From Beta vulgaris subsp. vulgaris (Eukaryota; Streptophyta; Magnoliopsida; Caryophyllales; Amaranthaceae), in the NCBI RefSeq assembly GCF_026745355.1, contig NC_079209.1:22533929-22597928 (forward strand): a stretch of DNA of 64,000 bases, given 5' to 3'. The position numbers were made by a program, and so were the translations under genes. The notes beneath the pieces were generated by a model. It made no database searches and was not told the DNA's origin. It saw only the letters and a list, made by a program, of their open reading frames with translations. This document shows, in pieces, positions 61,101 to 64,000 of the stretch (position 1 is the first letter of the stretch; each line of letters opens with the position of its first letter).

Positions 61101-64000
61101 CAAACATATCATATCTACTTAGTTTCATTTTAATAGTAGTTTTGATTGGTAATACAAAATATAGACATGTTGGAACAAAAATAAGCTATTTTAGCCTATT
61201 TTGGGCCATTTTCCTTCAAATTGAATGAATATGAATAGTTATATGCTAGTTTAAGCTGTAAACACCTCAAACATATCATATATACTTAGTTTCATGTGTT
61301 TAATTGTAGTTGTGATTGGTAATACAACATATAGACAAGTTGGAACCAAAATAAGCCATTTTAGCCTATTTTGTGCCATTTTCTTTCAAAATGAATAAAT
61401 ATGAATAGTTTCATGCTAGTTTAAGCTGTAAACACTTGAAACATATCATATATACTTAGTTTCATGTGTTTAATAGTATTTTTGATTAGTAATACAAAAT
61501 ATAGGCAAGTTGGAACCAAAATAAGCCATTTTAGCCTATTTTGGGCCATTTTCCTTCAAAATGAATGAATATGAATACTTTCATGCTAGTTTAAGTTGTA
61601 AGCACCTCAACATATCATATATACTTAGTTTCATGTTTAATAGTAGTTTTGATTGGTAATACAAAATATAGACATGTTGGAACAAAATTAAGCTATTTTA
61701 GCCTATTTTGGGCCATTTTCCTTCAAATTGAATGAATATGAATAGTTACATGCTAGTTTAAGTTGTAAACACCTCAAACATAACATATATACTTAGTTCA
61801 TGTGTTTAATAGTAGTTTTGATTGGTAATACAACATATAGACAAGTTTGAACCAAAATAAGCCATTTTAGCCTATTTTCGCCCATTTCCTTCAAAATAAA
61901 TGAATATGAATAATTTCAAGCTAGTTTAAGTTGTAAACACCTCAAACATATCATATATTCTTAGTTTCATGTGTTTAATAGTAGTTTTGATTGGTAATAC
62001 AACATATAGACAAGTTGGAACGAAATTATGCCATTTAGCCGTTTTTGGGCCATTTTCCTTCAAATGAATGAATATGAATAGTTTCATGCTAGTTTAAGTT
62101 GTAAGCACCTCAAACATATCATATATACTTAGTTTCATGTGTTTTAATAGTAATTTTGTTAGGCAATACAACATATAAACAAGTTGGAACCAATATAAGC
62201 CATTTTAAACTATTCTGAGGCATTTTCCTTGAAATTGAAATGAATATTAATAGTTTCATGCTAGTTTAATTGTAAACATCTCAAACATATCATATATACT
62301 TAGTTTCATGTGTTTATAGTAGTTTTGATTGGTAATACAACTTATAGACAAGTTGGAACCAAAATAAGCCATTTTAGCCAATTTTGGGCCATTTTCCTTC
62401 AAAATAAATGAATATGAAGAGTTTCATGCTAGTTTAAGCTGTAAACACTTTGAACATATCATATATACTTAGTTTCATGTGTTTAATAGATTTTTATTGT
62501 AATACAACATATAGACAAGTTGGAACGAAATTATGCCATTTAGCCTTTTTTGGGCCATTTTCCTTCAAATTGAATGAATATGAATAGTTTCATGCTAGTT
62601 TAAGTTGTAAACACCTCAAACATATCATATATACTTAGTTTCATGTGTTTAATTGTATTTTTGTTAGGTAATACAACATATAGACAAGTTGGAACCAATA
62701 TAAGCCATTTTAAACTATTCTGAGCCATTTTCCTTCAAATTGAATGAATATGAATAGTTTCATGCTAGTTTAAGCTGTAAACACCTCAAATATATCATAT
62801 ATACTTAATTTCATGTGTTTAATAGTCGTTTTAATGTAATACAACATATAGACAAGTTGGAACCAAAATAAGCCATTTTAGCCTATCTTGGGTCATTTTC
62901 CTCAAAATGAATGAATATGAATAGTTTCATGCTAGTTTAAGCTGTAAATACTTTAAACATATCATATATACTTAGTTTCATGTGTTTAATAATAGTTTTG
63001 ATTGGTAATACAAAATATAGGCAAGTTAGAACCAAAATAAGCCATTTTAGCCTATGTTTGGCCATTTTCCTTCAAAATGAATGAATATGAATACTTTCAT
63101 GCTAGTTTAAGTTGTAAGCACCTCAAACATATCATATATACTTAGTTTCATTTTAATAGTAGTTTTGATTGGTAATACAAAATATAGACATGTTGAACAA
63201 AAATAAGCTATTTTAGCCTATTTTGGCCATTTTCCTTCAAATTGAATGAATATGAATAGTTACATGCTAGTTTAAGCTGTCAACACCTCAAACATATCAT
63301 ATATACTTAGTTTCATGTGTTTAATTGTAGTTGTGATTGGTAATACAACATATAGACAAGTTGGAACCAAAATAAGCCATTTTAGCCTATTTTGTGCCAT
63401 TTTCCTTCAAAATGAATAAATATGAATAGTTTCATGCTAGTTTAAGCTGTAAACACTTGAAACATATCATATATACTTAGTTTCATGTGTTTAATAGTAT
63501 TTTTGATTAGTAATACAAAATATAGGCAAGTTGGAACCAAAATAAGCCATTTTAGCCTATTTTGGGCCATTTTCCTTCAAAATGAATGAATATGAATACT
63601 TTCATGCTAGTTTAAGTTGTAAGCACCTCAAACATATCATATATACTTAGTTTCATGTTTAATAGTAGTTTTGATTGGTAATACAAAATATAGCTGTTGG
63701 AACAAAATAAGCTATTTTAGCCTATTTTGGGCCATTTTCCTTCAAATTGAATGAATATGAATAGTTACATGCTAGTTTAAGTTGTAAACACCTCAAACAT
63801 AACATATATACTTAGTTCATGTGTTTAATAGTAGTTTTGATTGGTAATACAACATATAGACAAGTTTGAACCAAAATAAGCCATTTTAGCCTATTTTCGC
63901 CCATTTCCTTCAAATAAATGAATATGAATAATTTCAGGCTAGTTTAAGTTGTAAACACCTCAAACATATCATATATTCTTAGTTTCATGTGTTTAATAGT
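58111..64000 (+). repeat. About 170-bp tandem repeat array with 12-unit higher-order repeat, runs off the window
   Basis: About 35 units continue the array from 49307. Marker variants recur at 2,025-2,026 bp: TTAAACTATTCTGAGCC at about 58660, 60686 and 62711; its GAGGC version at 60181 and 62207. TTTTCGCCCATTTCC recurs at about 59850, 61876 and 63895 (2,026 and 2,019 apart). Each higher-order copy is thus 12 monomers and copies are nearly identical, while neighbouring monomers differ by 10-20%. No open frames. This is the pattern of a satellite amplified by unequal exchange. Confidence 0.96.

Larger units (their letters stand above)
33052..64000 (+). mobile_element. Large CACTA (En/Spm) element, left end to beyond window, host of all nested insertions
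   Basis: The left end is CACTAGTAGAATAAATGC at 33052. Subterminal ATTGCTGCGG-type repeats follow to about 33260, then a leader with CA and CT runs. The TNP2 transposase (34500-47234) and a second, TNPA/Transposase_24-like gene (47371-48001 onward) read on the plus strand, the normal CACTA order. The intron after the last visible exon holds the 170-bp tandem array that reaches the window end, so the right TAGTG end lies outside. Subtracting the inserted CACTA and gypsy elements leaves at least 12.7 kb of its own sequence. Confidence 0.8.

Noticed and set aside
58111..64000. CRISPR-like regular repeats
   Set aside because: Units of about 170 bp abut with no unique spacers, in a plant nuclear context; this is a tandem array.
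48009..64000. Declaring this the centromere
   Set aside because: Monomer size and higher-order structure fit, but the array sits in a transposon intron and there is no CENH3 or cytogenetic evidence in sequence alone.

Overview
The window is nuclear DNA of a higher plant, almost certainly a eudicot. It has introns with GT..AG borders, a chlorophyll a/b-binding protein gene, a FLS2-type receptor kinase, an X8-domain gene and dense plant transposons. The Lhcb1 protein carries the IHCRWAM and IWACQV variants that I remember from spinach LHCII, so a chenopod/Amaranthaceae relative is my best guess. That placement is an inference, not a database result.

Host genes occupy only about 10% of the window. 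They are Lhcb1 (4141-4947, +), a FLS2-like LRR-XII receptor kinase (5782-9424, -, one intron and one frameshift) and a small secreted X8/CBM43 protein (26381-28607, +, four exons, with three transposons in its introns).

Region by region: 0.9-2.3 kb holds a long-TIR foldback element and a Stowaway MITE. 4-9.9 kb is the gene-rich part. 9.9-11 kb is a foldback element with a 21-bp minisatellite. 14.1-21.3 kb is a TA microsatellite hit by a 4.8-kb Mutator-like element (MULE), whose right-hand target site was then hit by a Helitron. The MULE has a decayed MuDR transposase and, convergent to it, an intact small GRF-zinc-finger/membrane protein. 22.0-24.3 kb is a CACTA end interrupted by a small MULE with a perfect 9-bp target duplication, next to a decayed endogenous caulimovirid coat-protein fragment. 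25-28.6 kb has two Tourist MITEs, a Stowaway and a tRNA-derived SINE around the X8 gene. 29.8-32.4 kb is a copia remnant split by a CACTA element carrying a piece of a glycine-rich RNA-binding protein gene.

From 33,052 to the end of the window everything lies inside one giant CACTA element. Its TNP2 transposase is split by a second CACTA (target duplication TAA), which is split by a gag-protease-only Ty3/gypsy element (target duplication GCAGC). An intron of its second gene carries a long array of about 170-bp tandem repeats. The array is split by another Ty3/gypsy element (target duplication GTAAT) whose pol half is inverted between oppositely oriented LTRs and which is itself hit by a 2.3-kb solo LTR (target duplication TAAGC). 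Beyond it the array resumes with a 12-monomer, 2,025-bp higher-order repeat and runs off the end of the window.

The most notable observations are the satellite-like array with higher-order structure inside a transposon intron, the LTR-LTR inversion whose history can be read base by base, the MULE carrying a GRF/membrane accessory protein, and the gene-fragment-carrying CACTA.
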